Assembly (NCBI GenBank): GCA_016286035.1
Contig: JAEERY010000031.1
Location: 1 to 40,465, forward strand
Direction: 5' to 3'
Length of the DNA: 40,465 bases
DNA from: Lachnospiraceae bacterium
Lineage (GTDB): Bacteria; Bacillota; Clostridia; Lachnospirales; Lachnospiraceae
Below the pieces are notes generated by a model. The model did not search any database. It was not told the DNA's origin and saw only the letters and a program-made list of their open reading frames with translations. Positions 25,009 to 33,792 of the stretch are shown here, piece by piece (positions within the stretch are counted from its first letter, which is position 1; every line of letters begins with the position of its first letter). A program made the position numbers and the translations under genes.

Positions 25009-25791
25009 TCATGTGTCACTGTCAATACCAAGCAGGCTGTCAGAATACCTCTTTCTTCCAATTTCCCCGAAATCAGGCTCTTTTTTATCATAATCTATAA
25101 TGAGCATATCCTGCACATCTTTTTTGCATTTTTGCAAAACTCTTCCCGATGCATCAATGAAACAGGTAGGTGCCGTCTGATATGGTCTTATGGAATTTAC
25201 GGATAGAACGGGAGTCACATTTTCAACAGCTCTTGTTCTTAGATGTCCCATCATTAGTTCATAACGATCAGCATCATCAGTATCAGATACATCATAAAAC
25301 ATAACGATATCAATATCCGTATGTTTTATATACAGTTCTCTAAAATACTCCGGGAATCTTACTTCAAAACATATCCTTACCCCTATCCTCATACCGTTAA
25401 TTTCAAAAAAACCATCCTTATTTCCATGGGTAAAGTTCTCCTCATCCCAGCCGTAAAGTGCTCTTTTGTCATACCAGTCGACCTTCCCGTCGGGAGTAAA
25501 AACATATGCTCTGTTATAACGGTTAACGTCAAATGCTATGCTGCCCGTTATGATACTTATATTGTATCTCACAGACAATTGTCTTATCGCATCCATTGAT
25601 TCAAAAAGGATATCTTTATCAATCTTTTGCGGATCATCCACATCCCGTCTTATATATCCTGTCAGGGCACATTCACAAAACACGATAAGATCGACGCCGT
25701 TTTTTGCTGCCCTCACCACAGCTTCTTTTATCGTGTTCAGATTGTTTTTTATATCTCCGGTCACATCAAACTGAAAAGCCGCTATCTTCAT
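25009..25791 (-). CDS. Carbon-nitrogen hydrolase, nitrilase superfamily
   Basis: 260 residues, the usual length for the family. The catalytic triad is visible: Glu40 in FCECALTGY, Lys109 in YDKRALYG, and Cys141 in RICFEVRFPE. The substrate is an amide or carbamoyl compound that cannot be named from sequence; the Glu-Lys-Cys spacing is close to omega-amidase and carbamoyl-hydrolase relatives. Its ATG overlaps the end of the upstream membrane-protein gene by four bases (ATGA), so they are translationally coupled. Confidence 0.88.
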   Translation of the reverse strand: MKIAAFQFDVTGDIKNNLNTIKEAVVRAAKNGVDLIVFCECALTGYIRRDVDDPQKIDKDILFESMDAIRQLSVRYNISIITGSIAFDVNRYNRAYVFTPDGKVDWYDKRALYGWDEENFTHGNKDGFFEINGMRIGVRICFEVRFPEYFRELYIKHTDIDIVMFYDVSDTDDADRYELMMGHLRTRAVENVTPVLSVNSIRPYQTAPTCFIDASGRVLQKCKKDVQDMLIIDYDKKEPDFGEIGRKRYSDSLLGIDSDT

Positions 25792-26408
25792 ACATTCTCC
25801 TTTATCACTGTTCTGTCAAAATGTCTGAATGCCAGAACACCGATAGGTATAAAATAGATGCACCATATTAAAAGAGCAATACCGCCCCCATTACCGTGTT
25901 CTCCTTTTGACATTGAAGTAAACATACCGGTCATAGGCATAAAGAAACAGCTTAAAAAGAAAATACCGTGTATCATCATAAGATATTTAAGCCACTTGTC
26001 CTCTTTGTCTTTTGCCTCTATGGACAGACCGGTAAAGAATGTTGAAAGTGCCATAATACCGTATCCCAAAAGGTCATAGTTAAACATCAGACCTCCACGC
26101 TGATAATCCAGGACTTTTATCGTCTGTTCGTTAAGCTCTTCAAGACGCACCGTGGTTGTCTGTGAATAATATACCAGCAGTATCAGCACCGCATATACTG
26201 CTGACAGGGTCAGTCCGATATTTGCGGCCACTTTTCTATCCTCACTGCACTCATTTTGAAAACCCGCAGCCGTCATCACAAATCCTATGGGCAGAAACAT
26301 ACATACCAAATATGATCCGAAATTAAAATGCAGAATTATAAACAGCGCAAATAATAATACCGTTACAGATACGATCGCTGCACCTGTCTTTGAGATCAAA
26401 TCATTCAT
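25788..26408 (-). CDS. Six-helix integral membrane protein, unknown function
   Basis: 206 residues with hydrophobic helices near 8-26, 30-48, 64-80, 110-128, 142-162 and 175-192, separated by short charged loops. I recognise no family motif. It lies between a TetR regulator (four bases upstream) and a nitrilase-family amidase (four-base overlap), so it may sense or carry the compound that the operon handles. That role is inference from context only. Confidence 0.65.
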   Translation of the reverse strand: MNDLISKTGAAIVSVTVLLFALFIILHFNFGSYLVCMFLPIGFVMTAAGFQNECSEDRKVAANIGLTLSAVYAVLILLVYYSQTTTVRLEELNEQTIKVLDYQRGGLMFNYDLLGYGIMALSTFFTGLSIEAKDKEDKWLKYLMMIHGIFFLSCFFMPMTGMFTSMSKGEHGNGGGIALLIWCIYFIPIGVLAFRHFDRTVIKENV

Positions 26409-26412
26409 ATCT

Positions 26413-27039
26413 TTACACCTCTTTTCTCTTTCTTGAATAGAGTTTATTAAACTGTCTTATATGTGACTCAAGTATCTTAAATGCTTCAGGTTCACGTTCC
26501 GGATTTCTGTCGCACATCGTAAGCAGCATATATATGGGAGCGAAAAAATGAAGCGTCATGATGTCGACATTCTCCGTACTGAGCCCGCCGGATGATACAA
26601 CCTGTCCCAAAAGCAGCCCCTGGTATAAAAGCGGATCGTCTACATATAGTTTTGTATAGGTATCTGCCAGTTCCTTATTATGAAACTGCTCTATGGTCAG
26701 CATCTTACGAAATCTCTTCACATAATCATCGTGAATATAATATTCAAACAGATCAAATCCCAGCTTTATCATCTCCTCTTCTGACAGAGATTCATAAATA
26801 CGTGCATCAGCCGCAGGATCATTCCCGATGATGTTAAGATTCTTAGCCTGTATGGCAAATCTGTTGTTCATCTCCTCTATGATTGCATCAAAGATCGCCT
26901 TTTTATTCTTGTAGTGCTTATAAAGCGAAGGTGCCTTTATTCCGACCTTTTCAGCTATATCGTTCACATATACATTTGCGTATCCCTTTTGGGAGAACAA
27001 AGTTAACGCCTCATCCAGTATTCTTTGTTTCGTATCCAT
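26413..27039 (-). CDS. TetR-family regulator of the amidase operon
   Basis: 208 residues. The helix-turn-helix spans about 7-50: RILDEALTLFSQKGYANVYV, then DIAEKVGIKAPSLYKHYKNKKAIFD. The rest is an all-helical ligand-binding domain. AGGAGG precedes the ATG. The promoter ahead of it carries two palindromes, one exactly filling the -10/-35 spacer, so self-repression is likely. It controls the three following genes on the same transcript: membrane protein, nitrilase-family amidase and serine hydrolase. Confidence 0.92.
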   Translation of the reverse strand: MDTKQRILDEALTLFSQKGYANVYVNDIAEKVGIKAPSLYKHYKNKKAIFDAIIEEMNNRFAIQAKNLNIIGNDPAADARIYESLSEEEMIKLGFDLFEYYIHDDYVKRFRKMLTIEQFHNKELADTYTKLYVDDPLLYQGLLLGQVVSSGGLSTENVDIMTLHFFAPIYMLLTMCDRNPEREPEAFKILESHIRQFNKLYSRKRKEV

Positions 27040-27053
27040 GATAACCTCCTTTG

Positions 27054-27101
27054 GCTAATTTGGATTAGCTTAATTATAGGCTAATTGCAATTAGCCGTCA
27101 A
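27054..27101 (-). promoter_or_regulatory. TetR promoter with two operators
   Basis: TTGACG (27096-27101) and TATAAT (27073-27078) are 17 bases apart. The spacer is occupied by the perfect 18-bp palindrome GGCTAATTGCAATTAGCC (27079-27096). A second site, GCTAAT-TTGG-ATTAGC (27054-27069), covers the start of transcription. Confidence 0.82.
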
Positions 27102-27107
27102 GTAAAA

Positions 27108-27137
27108 ATTTAAAGAGCCCCTTTGGACTCTTTAAAT
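27108..27137 (-). terminator. Terminator of the TetR-MFS-CPBP operon
   Basis: A 13-bp stem (one G-U pair), ATTTAAAGAGTCC with GGGCTCTTTAAAT on the minus strand, has a four-base loop and is followed by TTTTT. It lies between the CPBP gene and the next TetR promoter. Confidence 0.85.
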
Positions 27138-27153
27138 GCTTTAAATATATATA

Positions 27154-27990
27154 TTAGAATGTTTCCTCAAGTCTGCCGACATGATCTGTTTCAAAGAACA
27201 TTTCTTTCTTTGCCATGACTATGATGACCGTTGCTATCAGTACGACTATCGTTTCAACACATTTCGTTTCGGGAGTCATTGCTATCTTCTCCTGCATGAA
27301 ATTTACGAACAGATGGAATACGATACAAGCAAGGATCGATCTGTCGCTTGCCAGATATACCCAGGTTATTATATATCCCATGGGGATGGCGCTTACAAAG
27401 AAGTTCACTACAAAAAGCGGATTTACCATAAGCCCGGCATGATATGTTCCCTGTATGAAAATAAGCGGGAAATGCCAGAAAGACCAAATGGCTCCGAATA
27501 TCAGTGATTCCCAGAACCAGTTCATGTAGTTTCCTATGGAATCCTCACAGTATCCTTTCCATCCCACTTCCTCTATGATAGAAGCCAGTATTATGGTTAT
27601 CAGTGCTGAGCTGATCCCGACTCCCGTAAACGAGAAGTCCTCGGTGAGTGCAAACTGATCAAGCGACTGTCCGAATGCCAGTGACAGAAGTATTGAACCT
27701 GCAACGATCAGCGCGAATACCAAAACCGCAAAGAATACGTTTTTCCATTTTACTTTATAAAAACCAACTATCTTGTTTTTAAGGTCTCTCTTTAACGGTT
27801 CAGATCCTGATGTGAGTATTACTACCGTAGATACTACACAGGGAGCCAACAGTCCAAGCAGCATCAGTAATGCTCCTATATTCTCAGACACAAATATCGC
27901 AGGTATCCAGAATATCCATGTGAAAAGATATGCCAGTGCGAAGAACATTACCGGTCTGTATTTATGTTTTCCCTCAATTGTTTTACTCAT
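27154..27990 (-). CDS. CPBP-family intramembrane metalloprotease
   Basis: 278 residues, multi-pass. The CPBP motifs are visible: EEVGWKGY near residue 142 (a variant of EExxxR with Lys), FWHFPL near 173, and HLFVNF near 235. Related proteins are CAAX-type proteases or bacteriocin self-immunity proteins (the older Abi family). AGGAGG precedes the ATG. It is the last gene behind an MFS pump and a TetR regulator, so a protective or efflux-linked role is plausible. Confidence 0.87.
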   Translation of the reverse strand: MSKTIEGKHKYRPVMFFALAYLFTWIFWIPAIFVSENIGALLMLLGLLAPCVVSTVVILTSGSEPLKRDLKNKIVGFYKVKWKNVFFAVLVFALIVAGSILLSLAFGQSLDQFALTEDFSFTGVGISSALITIILASIIEEVGWKGYCEDSIGNYMNWFWESLIFGAIWSFWHFPLIFIQGTYHAGLMVNPLFVVNFFVSAIPMGYIITWVYLASDRSILACIVFHLFVNFMQEKIAMTPETKCVETIVVLIATVIIVMAKKEMFFETDHVGRLEETF

Positions 27991-28013
27991 ATTGTTTTCC
28001 TCCTTTTACACAT

Positions 28014-29246
28014 TTATGTTTCAAGTTGTTTGATGCTTTTTGGTTTCGGTATTAACAGTGCCAAGATAAAGAGCATTATTCCGGCAGTTTGTACCACATA
28101 TGCCGCTCCTCTACCGACCCCAAGTCCGCTTGCTCTTCCTATCATATCCGCGGATATTCCTGAAACCGAATAAGATACAACATATCCAAGCTGGGATATG
28201 AATCCTATCAGCCCCCATACTCTTCCCTGTACCTCATCAGGTATGTTCGTTCTTGTAAGATAATCAAGGCAGTTGTTTGCTACCGGCAGGACCGCAAAGA
28301 ACAAAAAACCGAAAGTACAGATCAAAATGATGTTCTCCTTTATCCCGAATCCCACCATAAAGAGTCCGGCAAAAGCAAGAGATAAAGAAAGCTTCTTCAC
28401 ATAGCTTTTCTTAAGTCCCTTTATACCCAGCACCACACCGCTAAAGAGCATGCCCACGGCACAAACCGTTTCACTGATACCCAGTGTTTTGGCATCCGAA
28501 AATGACAGGATCAAAGGCTCCGCCAAAATCTGAAACATCCCCATGGAGAGAGTGACACCCGAAGATATGACAACAAGTATGAGTATCCCCTTTTTCATAC
28601 TCAGAGCCTTAAAGCCACCCTTTATACTCTCAACAAAAGACTCGTCTTTAGACACCTTTACCGATACTATCTTTTTTCTTATGACCGCTACCGAAACAAG
28701 TGTTACAAAAAAGGTTGATATATCGATGATGAGCAAAAGCTTCACGTCACTCATTCCCAGCAAAAATCCTGCTATCACAGGTGAAAAAAGATATCTGGCA
28801 CTCCCCGCCATCGATACAAGACCGTTTGCTTTCGAGTATTCCTCCTTAGACAGGATATCAGTTATCGTTGCCTTGTAAGAGGGTTCCAGCAAAGCCGAGA
28901 ATACCGCACTCACAAAGACTCCCAGACAGATCTCAAACAGTGTAGCTTCTTTTGTCATCATGCATATGAGGATGAACAGTATTCCCATTGCCGAAAAACC
29001 GTCTCCTATCATCATTAAGATCCTTCTGTCATATCTGTCTGCAAGAACCCCAGCCGGAACGCTTAAAAGCAGAGTCGGTACAAATCCCAGCAGTGTGACT
29101 AATGACATACCGGCCGCACTCCCAGTTGTATTAAAGACATACACTCCAAGTCCGAAACTTGTAAGTCCGCTTCCGATCGAAGATATCAGTGCTCCCGACC
29201 ATAGTATTAAGAATTTCCCAAAATTGCTGCTGTTTTTTTCATTCAT
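28014..29246 (-). CDS. Major facilitator superfamily efflux transporter
   Basis: 410 residues with 12 predicted helices in the MFS pattern. The loop 2-3 signature GVLADRYDRRILMMIGD is near 65-82. The sequence style resembles the macrolide-efflux-like (MefA-type) subgroup, but the substrate is unknown. Its ATG overlaps the TetR stop by four bases (ATGA), and the ribosome site is weak, so translation is probably coupled to the regulator. It lies 23 bases before the CPBP gene. Confidence 0.9.
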   Translation of the reverse strand: MNEKNSSNFGKFLILWSGALISSIGSGLTSFGLGVYVFNTTGSAAGMSLVTLLGFVPTLLLSVPAGVLADRYDRRILMMIGDGFSAMGILFILICMMTKEATLFEICLGVFVSAVFSALLEPSYKATITDILSKEEYSKANGLVSMAGSARYLFSPVIAGFLLGMSDVKLLLIIDISTFFVTLVSVAVIRKKIVSVKVSKDESFVESIKGGFKALSMKKGILILVVISSGVTLSMGMFQILAEPLILSFSDAKTLGISETVCAVGMLFSGVVLGIKGLKKSYVKKLSLSLAFAGLFMVGFGIKENIILICTFGFLFFAVLPVANNCLDYLTRTNIPDEVQGRVWGLIGFISQLGYVVSYSVSGISADMIGRASGLGVGRGAAYVVQTAGIMLFILALLIPKPKSIKQLET

Positions 29247-29833
29247 CGGATAAGTCCCTTTATAAATTCCATGGTACCTTGTTTTGCACCAAAAAGCTTT
29301 TCTATAAGATCCACAAAGACGATAACCTCTTTTTCTGAGTAGCCCATTCCATCAAACAGTGCGTCACTTAAGATAAGTACCATCTTTACTCTTTCCGGTA
29401 TGTTGTCACAGTCAAAGATCCCTTCTTTTATACCTTCTTCAACTACACCGGAAATAATAGGTGTCATCTTTTCAATAAGCATCTTTGTCGTCTTTTCATG
29501 CATCATGATGTTTTCAGGTCTGTTTAATGCATCACCGATCGGCTGTTCCTCATTGGATGGTCTGAATGAAGCTATAATACCTACGAGTTTTTGAGGAGCA
29601 GGTATATTTGCGTCTAGGATCGCATTTGCTTTTTGTGCCTCTGTTTCGATCATCATGTTTATCACTTCTTCCAGCATCTGTTCCTTGCTCTCAAAATAGT
29701 AATAATAGGTACCCTTTGCAATGCCCGCCTCTTCTATGATCTCATCTACGCTCGTATTCTCATATCCGCGTGTTATGAACATCCTGTAAGCTATCTGCAA
29801 GAGTTCCAGTTTTCTTTTTTCCCCTTTTTTCAT
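29243..29833 (-). CDS. TetR-family regulator of the MFS operon
   Basis: 196 residues. Helix-turn-helix residues about 8-55: ELLQIAYRMFITRGYENTSV, then DEIIEEAGIAKGTYYYYFESKEQM. GGAG precedes the ATG. Two related palindromes flank its promoter (29851-29863 and 29909-29921), so it probably represses itself, the efflux pump and the CPBP protease until a ligand is bound. Confidence 0.92.
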   Translation of the reverse strand: MKKGEKRKLELLQIAYRMFITRGYENTSVDEIIEEAGIAKGTYYYYFESKEQMLEEVINMMIETEAQKANAILDANIPAPQKLVGIIASFRPSNEEQPIGDALNRPENIMMHEKTTKMLIEKMTPIISGVVEEGIKEGIFDCDNIPERVKMVLILSDALFDGMGYSEKEVIVFVDLIEKLFGAKQGTMEFIKGLIR

Positions 29834-29850
29834 CTGCGCATCTCCTTTTT

Positions 29851-29921
29851 CGACTATCGGTCGGTTTTAGTATAATCCATGTATTTTATATGCGTCAAGT
29901 ATTTTTATCGACTTTTAGTCG
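29851..29921 (-). promoter_or_regulatory. TetR-MFS promoter flanked by two operators
   Basis: TTGACG (29893-29898) and TATACT (29869-29874) are 18 bases apart on the minus strand. Inverted repeats with CGAC/GTCG half sites lie on both sides: CGACTATCGGTCG (29851-29863) downstream of the -10 and CGACTTTTAGTCG (29909-29921) upstream of the -35. Confidence 0.78.
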
Positions 29922-29940
29922 GTTTTTTACAAAATACATC

Positions 29941-29974
29941 AAAAAAGCGATCAGGATATCATCTCCTGACCGCT
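29941..29974 (-). terminator. Terminator behind the 2-hydroxyacid dehydrogenase
   Basis: An 11-bp stem, AGCGGTCAGGA with TCCTGATCGCT (one G-U), has a seven-base loop and is followed by TTTTTT on the minus strand. It closes the GNAT-MutS2-dehydrogenase unit. Confidence 0.9.
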
Positions 29975-30008
29975 ATGGATCTGTTGTTCCTTTAATATCT
30001 TTTTCTTA

Positions 30009-30968
30009 TCAATAACCTTTATTTCTGTCGATCACATGCTTCATCTCAAGCCCGTTAGCATAGCATAAAAGATTATCAATAAACATTTCCACATTTTTAT
30101 CCAAAGTATGCTCCAGTGTGAGATTGCCTGCCACATGCGGAGTGATTATAAGATTTTTTGTTTTCCACAGTCTGCTTTCCTTTGGCAAAGGCTCATTTTT
30201 AAATACATCCAGTGCGGCTCCCGCAAGTCTTTTCTCATCAAGACTGTCTGCGAGTGCATCCTCATCTATGGCCGAACCTCTTCCTACATTCACAACATAT
30301 GCATCTTTTGGAAGAAGCTTTATCCTCTCTTTTGACAGGATATTTTCGGTTTCAGGCGTACCCGGAAGACACATGACAAGCAGGTCTGTTTTAGGAAGTA
30401 TACTGTCCAATTCATCAACCTTATGTATGCTGTCAAACGATCTCTCCTCACATTTACCGCTTTTGCAGATACCCGTTATGGATGCAGGTTCAAATGCTCT
30501 TGCCCTTTTTGCGAATTCACATCCTATATCACCTGTTCCAAGAACAGTTATCCTTGCATCCTTAAGCGACTTTTGAGGTATCGGACTGCTCCAGTTGCCT
30601 TTCAGCGTTTCACTGTAAGCATGATCGAGCCCACGCATCATCATCAGCGATACAGCTACGATATGCTCAGCGATAGTCACGCCATATGCTCCCGCGGAAT
30701 TTGTCAGTATACAGTCCTTGTTTGCAAATGCATCATCATGCATAAGGTAATCGACACCAGCCGAGGGAACAGCAAGCCATTTTAAATCTTTGCTTTCCTT
30801 TGCGATCTTCATTCCAAACCCGTATATGACATCTGCGTCTTTAAAACCCTCTGCTACTTCATCTTCTGTATTTGCAAAGCAGGCCTTTGCATTGATCTTT
30901 TCAGCGGCATCAAGGATCACCTTTTTATGTTTTTCTTTCAACAAACTGTTTAGTACTAGAATCTTCAT
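30009..30968 (-). CDS. D-isomer-specific 2-hydroxyacid dehydrogenase
   Basis: 319 residues, NAD(P)-dependent, cytoplasmic. The dinucleotide-binding loop VLGTGDIG is near 145, the catalytic Arg lies in NVGRGSAIDEDAL near 232, the Glu in the DVFKNEPLP region near 260, and the catalytic His in ITPHVAG near 282. The substrate (2-ketoacid, glyoxylate or similar) cannot be fixed. I chose the ATG at 30966-30968 because AGGAG precedes it and the N-terminal domain starts MKILVLN. It lies 45 bases behind the MutS2-like gene without a strong terminator between, so co-transcription is likely; an ATCACA-ATG-TGTGAT repeat lies in that gap. Confidence 0.88.
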   Translation of the reverse strand: MKILVLNSLLKEKHKKVILDAAEKINAKACFANTEDEVAEGFKDADVIYGFGMKIAKESKDLKWLAVPSAGVDYLMHDDAFANKDCILTNSAGAYGVTIAEHIVAVSLMMMRGLDHAYSETLKGNWSSPIPQKSLKDARITVLGTGDIGCEFAKRARAFEPASITGICKSGKCEERSFDSIHKVDELDSILPKTDLLVMCLPGTPETENILSKERIKLLPKDAYVVNVGRGSAIDEDALADSLDEKRLAGAALDVFKNEPLPKESRLWKTKNLIITPHVAGNLTLEHTLDKNVEMFIDNLLCYANGLEMKHVIDRNKGY

Positions 30969-31013
30969 ATATCTGCTCCTAAAAATCAAACATCACACAT
31001 TGTGATTGTAACA

Positions 31014-32939
31014 TTATTCGTCCTTATCATAAACAATCACTTCGTCTGTAAGTTTTCGTCCCATGTCATGTCTGATCTTCCTGTTCTTTACAGAATCAAA
31101 GACAATGGAAAGATCATAATCATCAGGATACAGTTCCTTTGCACTTACCTTTAACTTTACTCTTTTGTGATTGATATAGAACTTTCTGTCGGCAACCTGA
31201 ACACGCAGGATACCCTTATCATTCACAGGTTCGCAGATTATCCCAATCTTCTTGTCCGGATACACCACAACACTGTCACCGATTTTGTATTCATCGCTCA
31301 TATCAGTTTTAGTTCTATTATTCCTGCTCTTTACGATCTTTCCCGTACGGACTTCAGATTTCTTTTTTTGTATTTTTTCGTTATCGGTGTTTTCACTCAG
31401 TCTGATGTATTTAACAGCATCTTTTCCGTAAGCTGCTTCAGCCGCTACACGCAGCATCCGATCGGACATTCCCAGTCTCTGTGCGATATAAAAAGCACAG
31501 CTTTCTCCTGCTTCACCTATGACCATCCTGTATGTCGGTCGAAGCGTCTCCTTGTCAAATGTCATCCTGGCATTAACGATATGCTCCGTTTTTGCCGCAT
31601 ATTCTTTTATCTCCGGATAATGAGTCGTGACAAGAAAGTTAGCTTCACTTTTTTTAAGTTCCTCGAGTATCGCAACGGCTATTCCCATCCCCTCTGCAGG
31701 ATCGGTTCCGGAACCGAGCTCATCCATGATAACAAGACAGTCCCGATCTATTTTTTCAAGTATACCCAGCACATTTTTAATATGAGCCGAAAATGTCGAG
31801 AGATTCTCCGAAAGATTCTGTCCGTCTCCTATATCGGAAAGATATCCCGAATTCATGCATATGTCAGCCTGTCTGCAGGTTACATGAAGGCCGCACTGAG
31901 CCATGTAGCAGTTTAACATAACAGTTTTGATAGCGACAGTCTTTCCTCCTGTATTCGGTCCTGTTATCACGATACCTCTTATATCGTCACCAAGAGAAAA
32001 ATCAAGCGGCACATTTACATTTATATCCATAAGCGGATGTCTGGCCTTTGAAAGCTCTATTTTGCGTTCTGTATTTATATGAGGCTCGACACAGTCAAGA
32101 TCCATACTCAGCTTTCCTTTGGAAAAGATAAGATCAAGCTTTTCTATCATCTTTATGTTTTCTTCTATTGCCGGTATGCTGTCCGCCACATATGCCGTAA
32201 GTGTATATAGTATCCTGCAGACTTCATTTTCCTCATCTATGAAAAGCAGCTGAAGTTCGTCAAAACACTTCGCCACAGCTAACGGTTCAACAAAAAATGT
32301 GCTTCCCGTAGATGACTTATCGATAACACTTCCGCCTATCTTATACTTGTACTCCTTTTTGACCGGAACACATACTCTGCCGTTTCTCATCGTATAATAT
32401 GAATCCGCCATGCATTCCTTATTGTTCCTTATGATCTGCTCCGCCTTCTGCTTCATTGAATCTTCGAGAACGGCTATACGGCTTCTTATATCAAACAGTT
32501 CCTTAGTGGCCCTGTCGACTACAGCCTCATTTCTTATCTGACTGTTTATCTCTTCTTTTAGCTCACTTAATGGATCAAGATTTTCATCATAAAATGCCAG
32601 CGGGTTCTCATACTGTTTAGCACGCTTAAGATAATCGATCAGTCTTTCAACTGCAACAAGGACCTTCTCCACTCTTTCGAGCTGATACGGTGTAAGACAT
32701 TCTCCCTTGTTTGCAATATCCAGGATATCTCTTATCTCCGTAACATTCTGAAGGGGCGGATCGCCCAGTTTTTCTATCATATCACGACTGTCTGATGTAT
32801 CCCTTAAGGCCTTTCTTAATCTGTTTTCATCAAGTATGATACCGACATTTTCTATCTGTTCCTTTGCGTATTGTGTGACCGCAAGTGCAGACCATACTTC
32901 TTTTACTTTATCAAATTCTATCTGTTTTTCTGTATTCAT
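31014..32939 (-). CDS. MutS2-like ATPase lacking the Smr endonuclease domain
   Basis: 641 residues. It has the MutS2 layout: core and coiled-coil clamp (about 1-300, GRVCVPVKKEYK near 200), ATPase with Walker A GPNTGGKT near 325 and Walker B LVIMDELGSGTDP near 400, helix-turn-helix tail, and a KOW-like segment YKIGDSVVVYPDKKIGII near 550-565. Standard MutS2 is about 780 residues and ends in Smr; here only about 40 residues follow the KOW segment and no Smr is present. MutS2 has been linked to suppression of recombination and to splitting of collided ribosomes, the KOW part contacting the ribosome. ATG 32937-32939 has GGAG upstream. It is 13 bases behind a GNAT gene, under the attenuator at 33793-33824. 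Confidence 0.85.
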   Translation of the reverse strand: MNTEKQIEFDKVKEVWSALAVTQYAKEQIENVGIILDENRLRKALRDTSDSRDMIEKLGDPPLQNVTEIRDILDIANKGECLTPYQLERVEKVLVAVERLIDYLKRAKQYENPLAFYDENLDPLSELKEEINSQIRNEAVVDRATKELFDIRSRIAVLEDSMKQKAEQIIRNNKECMADSYYTMRNGRVCVPVKKEYKYKIGGSVIDKSSTGSTFFVEPLAVAKCFDELQLLFIDEENEVCRILYTLTAYVADSIPAIEENIKMIEKLDLIFSKGKLSMDLDCVEPHINTERKIELSKARHPLMDINVNVPLDFSLGDDIRGIVITGPNTGGKTVAIKTVMLNCYMAQCGLHVTCRQADICMNSGYLSDIGDGQNLSENLSTFSAHIKNVLGILEKIDRDCLVIMDELGSGTDPAEGMGIAVAILEELKKSEANFLVTTHYPEIKEYAAKTEHIVNARMTFDKETLRPTYRMVIGEAGESCAFYIAQRLGMSDRMLRVAAEAAYGKDAVKYIRLSENTDNEKIQKKKSEVRTGKIVKSRNNRTKTDMSDEYKIGDSVVVYPDKKIGIICEPVNDKGILRVQVADRKFYINHKRVKLKVSAKELYPDDYDLSIVFDSVKNRKIRHDMGRKLTDEVIVYDKDE

Positions 32940-32952
32940 TTCTTTCTCCAAA

Positions 32953-33765
32953 TCATTCCAAAAGGTTTCTAAACACCTTTGTAATGGTCGATTCGCCTTT
33001 ATGATTCCATATAAACTGCACATCACTGCCTTCAAGCGGCTTTTCATTTATATCCTCTGACAGTTTAGCCGGGATAAGCAGTTCCCAGTATTTGACCATA
33101 TATACATCATCCTTAACAGAATCCACCACGCCCAGGTGCTGTTCAAATATCTGCATAAATCCTTCCTGAACCTTTACTATGCGATACTTCGGAAATTCCC
33201 TGTTTATCTCTTCAAGTCTTTTGCTGTCATCAAGCTTTTCAAAATCCTCGCTCTCAATGAGCTTTCCTTTTATGTTTGAGAAATCATCATTAAGAGGCAG
33301 ACACATCAGTGAATCCCAGACATTTCCGTCTGCATCCGTGATGCCGTACTTTTTTCCTCTTTCAAATCCGAATCTGGGATAATAATTCGGTTCTCCCATA
33401 AGGACAATACCCGAAAATCCGGCTTCTTTTGCAAGCTTTATCGTCTCACGCATGAGTGCTCCTCCGATATCGTTGCCTTCAAGTGTCGGTTCCACGGAAA
33501 GAGGACCGAAAGTGATCACATCATGTCTGATATCTCCATCAACAATCCAGGCTCTCGTATAATAAACGGCTCCCACTATCTTTCCGTCCACTTCAGCTAT
33601 CCTGCTTATCTGAGGAAGATAGTCCTTTGACTCTCTTATTATCCTTATCAGGAAATGCTCATTTGCTCCCGGACCGTATTTATTGAAGAAGCTTCGCATT
33701 GTCATCAGTTCAGTATTCTTATAGTCAGCAGGTTCTTCTGCTCTTATTATCAGATCTTTAAGCAT
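32953..33765 (-). CDS. GNAT-family N-acetyltransferase (YhbS-like)
   Basis: 270 residues. The acetyl-CoA-binding core is in the first half: VDGKIVGAVYYTRAWI near 55, FGPLSVEPTLEGNDIGGALMRE near 80-100 (pyrophosphate loop), and GFSGIVLMGEPNYYPRFGFERG near 112-135. The second half (about 150-270) is unassigned. I chose the ATG at 33763-33765 because AGGAGG precedes it; an upstream ATG at 33798 would start inside the terminator. It is the first gene after a roughly 300-nt leader with a terminator. The acceptor (drug, small molecule or protein) is unknown. Confidence 0.85.
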   Translation of the reverse strand: MLKDLIIRAEEPADYKNTELMTMRSFFNKYGPGANEHFLIRIIRESKDYLPQISRIAEVDGKIVGAVYYTRAWIVDGDIRHDVITFGPLSVEPTLEGNDIGGALMRETIKLAKEAGFSGIVLMGEPNYYPRFGFERGKKYGITDADGNVWDSLMCLPLNDDFSNIKGKLIESEDFEKLDDSKRLEEINREFPKYRIVKVQEGFMQIFEQHLGVVDSVKDDVYMVKYWELLIPAKLSEDINEKPLEGSDVQFIWNHKGESTITKVFRNLLE

Positions 33766-33792
33766 ATTCTTTATCCTCCTTTGCAAATAAAA

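Noticed and set aside
30969-31013. ATCACA-ATG-TGTGAT as a terminator or CRP site between the MutS2-like and dehydrogenase genes
   Set aside because: The stem is only six A/T-rich pairs, and the half-site order is inverted relative to a CRP site; co-transcription is kept as the default.
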